A stretch of 43,736 nt of DNA. Origin: Methylobacterium sp. (GTDB lineage: Bacteria; Pseudomonadota; Alphaproteobacteria; Rhizobiales; Beijerinckiaceae). Each line of letters begins with the position of its first letter. The first letter of the stretch is position 1. Position numbers and translations under genes: made by a program. Of this stretch, positions 42,783-43,736 are shown piece by piece. Location of the stretch: assembly GCF_028290105.1 (NCBI RefSeq), contig NZ_JAQGKL010000142.1, positions 1 through 43,736 on the forward strand, read 5' to 3'. The notes beneath the pieces were generated by a model. That model was not told where the DNA came from and ran no database searches. It saw only the letters and a list, made by a program, of their open reading frames with translations.

Positions 42783-43273
42783 GCGCCGAGCTCGCGATCG
42801 ACCTGCGCCTGCTCGATCCTCGCCTCAGGGACTGGGGGTTCCCCCGCTGGGGCTCGGCGCAGGCCGCCGGCCTCGACCTGCATGCCTGCCTCAATGCACC
42901 GCTGGTGCTGGCGCCCCAGGGCCCGCCAGCCTTGATCCCGGCGGGCTTTGCGGTGGCGATCCGTGATCCCCACTGGTGCGGCCTCGTCTTTCCCCGCTCT
43001 GGGCTCGGCCATCGCGAGGGCCTCGTGCTCGGCAACGGCACGGGGGTGATCGACGCCGATTACGAGGGGCCGCTGATGATCTCTGCCTGGAACCGCAATC
43101 CCGGCGCCTCGGCCGCCATCCGGATCGAGCCCGGCGACCGCATCGCCCAGCTCGTCTTCACCCGGGTGACGCGGCCCGCCCTGTCGGTGCGCGAGGCGTT
43201 CGGCGATTCCGAACTCGCCGAAGAGGCCGGACGGCGCGGCAGCGGAGGCTTCGGCTCCACCGGACGCCGCTGA
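42779..43273 (+). CDS. dut: dUTP diphosphatase (dUTPase)
   Basis: A 164-residue trimeric-type dUTPase that hydrolyses dUTP to dUMP and keeps uracil out of DNA. The five motifs appear in order: AAGLDLHA, PRSGLGHREG, GNGTGVIDADYEGPL (motif 3, catalytic Asp and the uracil hairpin; slightly atypical at the first positions), GDRIAQLVF, and the C-terminal RGSGGFGSTG. ATG at 42779 overlaps the stop of the CoA ester lyase (ATGA), so translation is coupled although the two functions are unrelated. Confidence 0.92.
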   Translation: MSAELAIDLRLLDPRLRDWGFPRWGSAQAAGLDLHACLNAPLVLAPQGPPALIPAGFAVAIRDPHWCGLVFPRSGLGHREGLVLGNGTGVIDADYEGPLMISAWNRNPGASAAIRIEPGDRIAQLVFTRVTRPALSVREAFGDSELAEEAGRRGSGGFGSTGRR

Positions 43274-43288
43274 CATCCGTCGGCATGC

Positions 43289-43495
43289 TCAGACGATGCC
43301 ACTGCCCTCGAACGGCCAGGGCTTGCCGAGTTGGGCCGCCACGCGCGCGGGCTCATGGCCGACCGCATCGACCGCTGCCTGGACCTCCTCGATCGGCACT
43401 TCGAAGCGGCGCGCCCAGTAGGCGCGCGTCCAGGGCTCGGACACGTTGACGGTGGCGGGCTCGTGGTCGTTGTCGGGGGTCGCGCTGCTGCTCAT
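43289..43495 (-). CDS. DUF3606-like small protein
   Basis: A 68-residue hydrophilic protein; the core EPWTRAYWARRFEVPIEEVQ followed by AAVDAVGHEPARVAAQLGK is the pattern of DUF3606, a short helical domain of unknown function common in alphaproteobacteria. ATG at 43495 is chosen since the conserved part begins 20 residues later; its ribosome site is weak. It converges on dut with 15 bases between. Confidence 0.7.
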   Translation of the reverse strand: MSSSATPDNDHEPATVNVSEPWTRAYWARRFEVPIEEVQAAVDAVGHEPARVAAQLGKPWPFEGSGIV

Positions 43496-43645
43496 GGCGT
43501 GTCTCGCTGCGGTGTCGGGTCCCTCCCTAACGCGCGGCCCGGCCGACGGTGCGTTTTCACGCGCGTCATCCATCCAGCCCCGCGCAAGCCATCCTGCGTA
43601 GGTCGACGGCATCGGATTCCACATCCCCATCGGAGGCTTTGAGCC

Positions 43646-43736
43646 TTGGGCGTTCTGATCGGCCTCGTCATCGCAATCGGCTGCATGCTCGGCGGCTTCG
43701 TCGCCATGGGCGGCCACCTCGTCGTGCTCTGGCAGC
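43646..43736 (+). CDS. motA: Flagellar motor stator MotA (5' part)
   Basis: The window ends after 30 codons. The sequence LIGLVIAIGCMLGGFVAMGG is the first membrane helix of MotA, part of the proton-driven stator of the flagellum. TTG at 43646 is the start, with GGAGG at 43632-43636. About 260 further residues would be expected beyond the right edge. Confidence 0.75.
   Translation, partial: MGVLIGLVIAIGCMLGGFVAMGGHLVVLWQ

Overview
The window is a stretch of GC-rich chromosome from an alphaproteobacterium, most likely Methylobacterium, Methylorubrum or a close relative (Hyphomicrobiales). This rests on protein character (MmcB, a citrate-lyase-like CoA ester lyase, the pst-phoU-phoB order, MotA), GGAAC-type stress promoters, and many small proteins of a kind I associate with this group. 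I see no rRNA, CRISPR array or complete insertion sequence.

Layout. 0-2.2 kb: tRNA-Lys(CTT) and leuA, with a candidate leucine-attenuation leader in front of leuA. 2.6-4.8 kb: three overlapping TadE/TadG-type pilus genes. 5-10.5 kb: a secreted SRPBCC protein, a lipoprotein, a reverse-strand NUDIX-phzF-pdxY group, then DedA and a BtuF-like binding protein. 10.6-17.6 kb: MmcB, a membrane class III nucleotide cyclase, a reverse-strand selO group with small genes, a PAP2 phosphatase and a DEDD exonuclease. 17.6-23.5 kb: a branched-chain-type ABC importer in which permease and both ATPases are one 822-residue chain, facing a SnoaL-like gene and a GntR/FCD regulator, with a palindrome in the divergent region. 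23.5-26.5 kb: an AT-rich island, then a TIGR02285-type periplasmic protein paired with a membrane diguanylate cyclase.

26.7-31.5 kb: a cupredoxin-like protein and an SDR enzyme, then about eleven very small genes (45-122 residues), mostly unrecognised, hydrophilic or with one membrane span. Two GGAAC-N16/17-GGTT promoter candidates in its only divergent gap suggest a link to the PhyR/EcfG general stress response. This is the least explained part of the window.

31.5-36 kb: a hydroxyisobutyrate-dehydrogenase-like reductase, a secreted alpha/beta hydrolase, an MFS exporter and an SDR. 36-41.7 kb: the phosphate operon, transcribed pstS-pstC-pstA-pstB-phoU-phoB, preceded by a Pho box of three 11-bp repeats; phoR is not present here. 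41.9-43.7 kb: CoA ester lyase overlapping dut, a DUF3606 protein, and the first 30 codons of motA at the right edge.

Starts were chosen by eye from Shine-Dalgarno matches, overlaps and signal-peptide position. Family names come from recognising motifs, not from a search.
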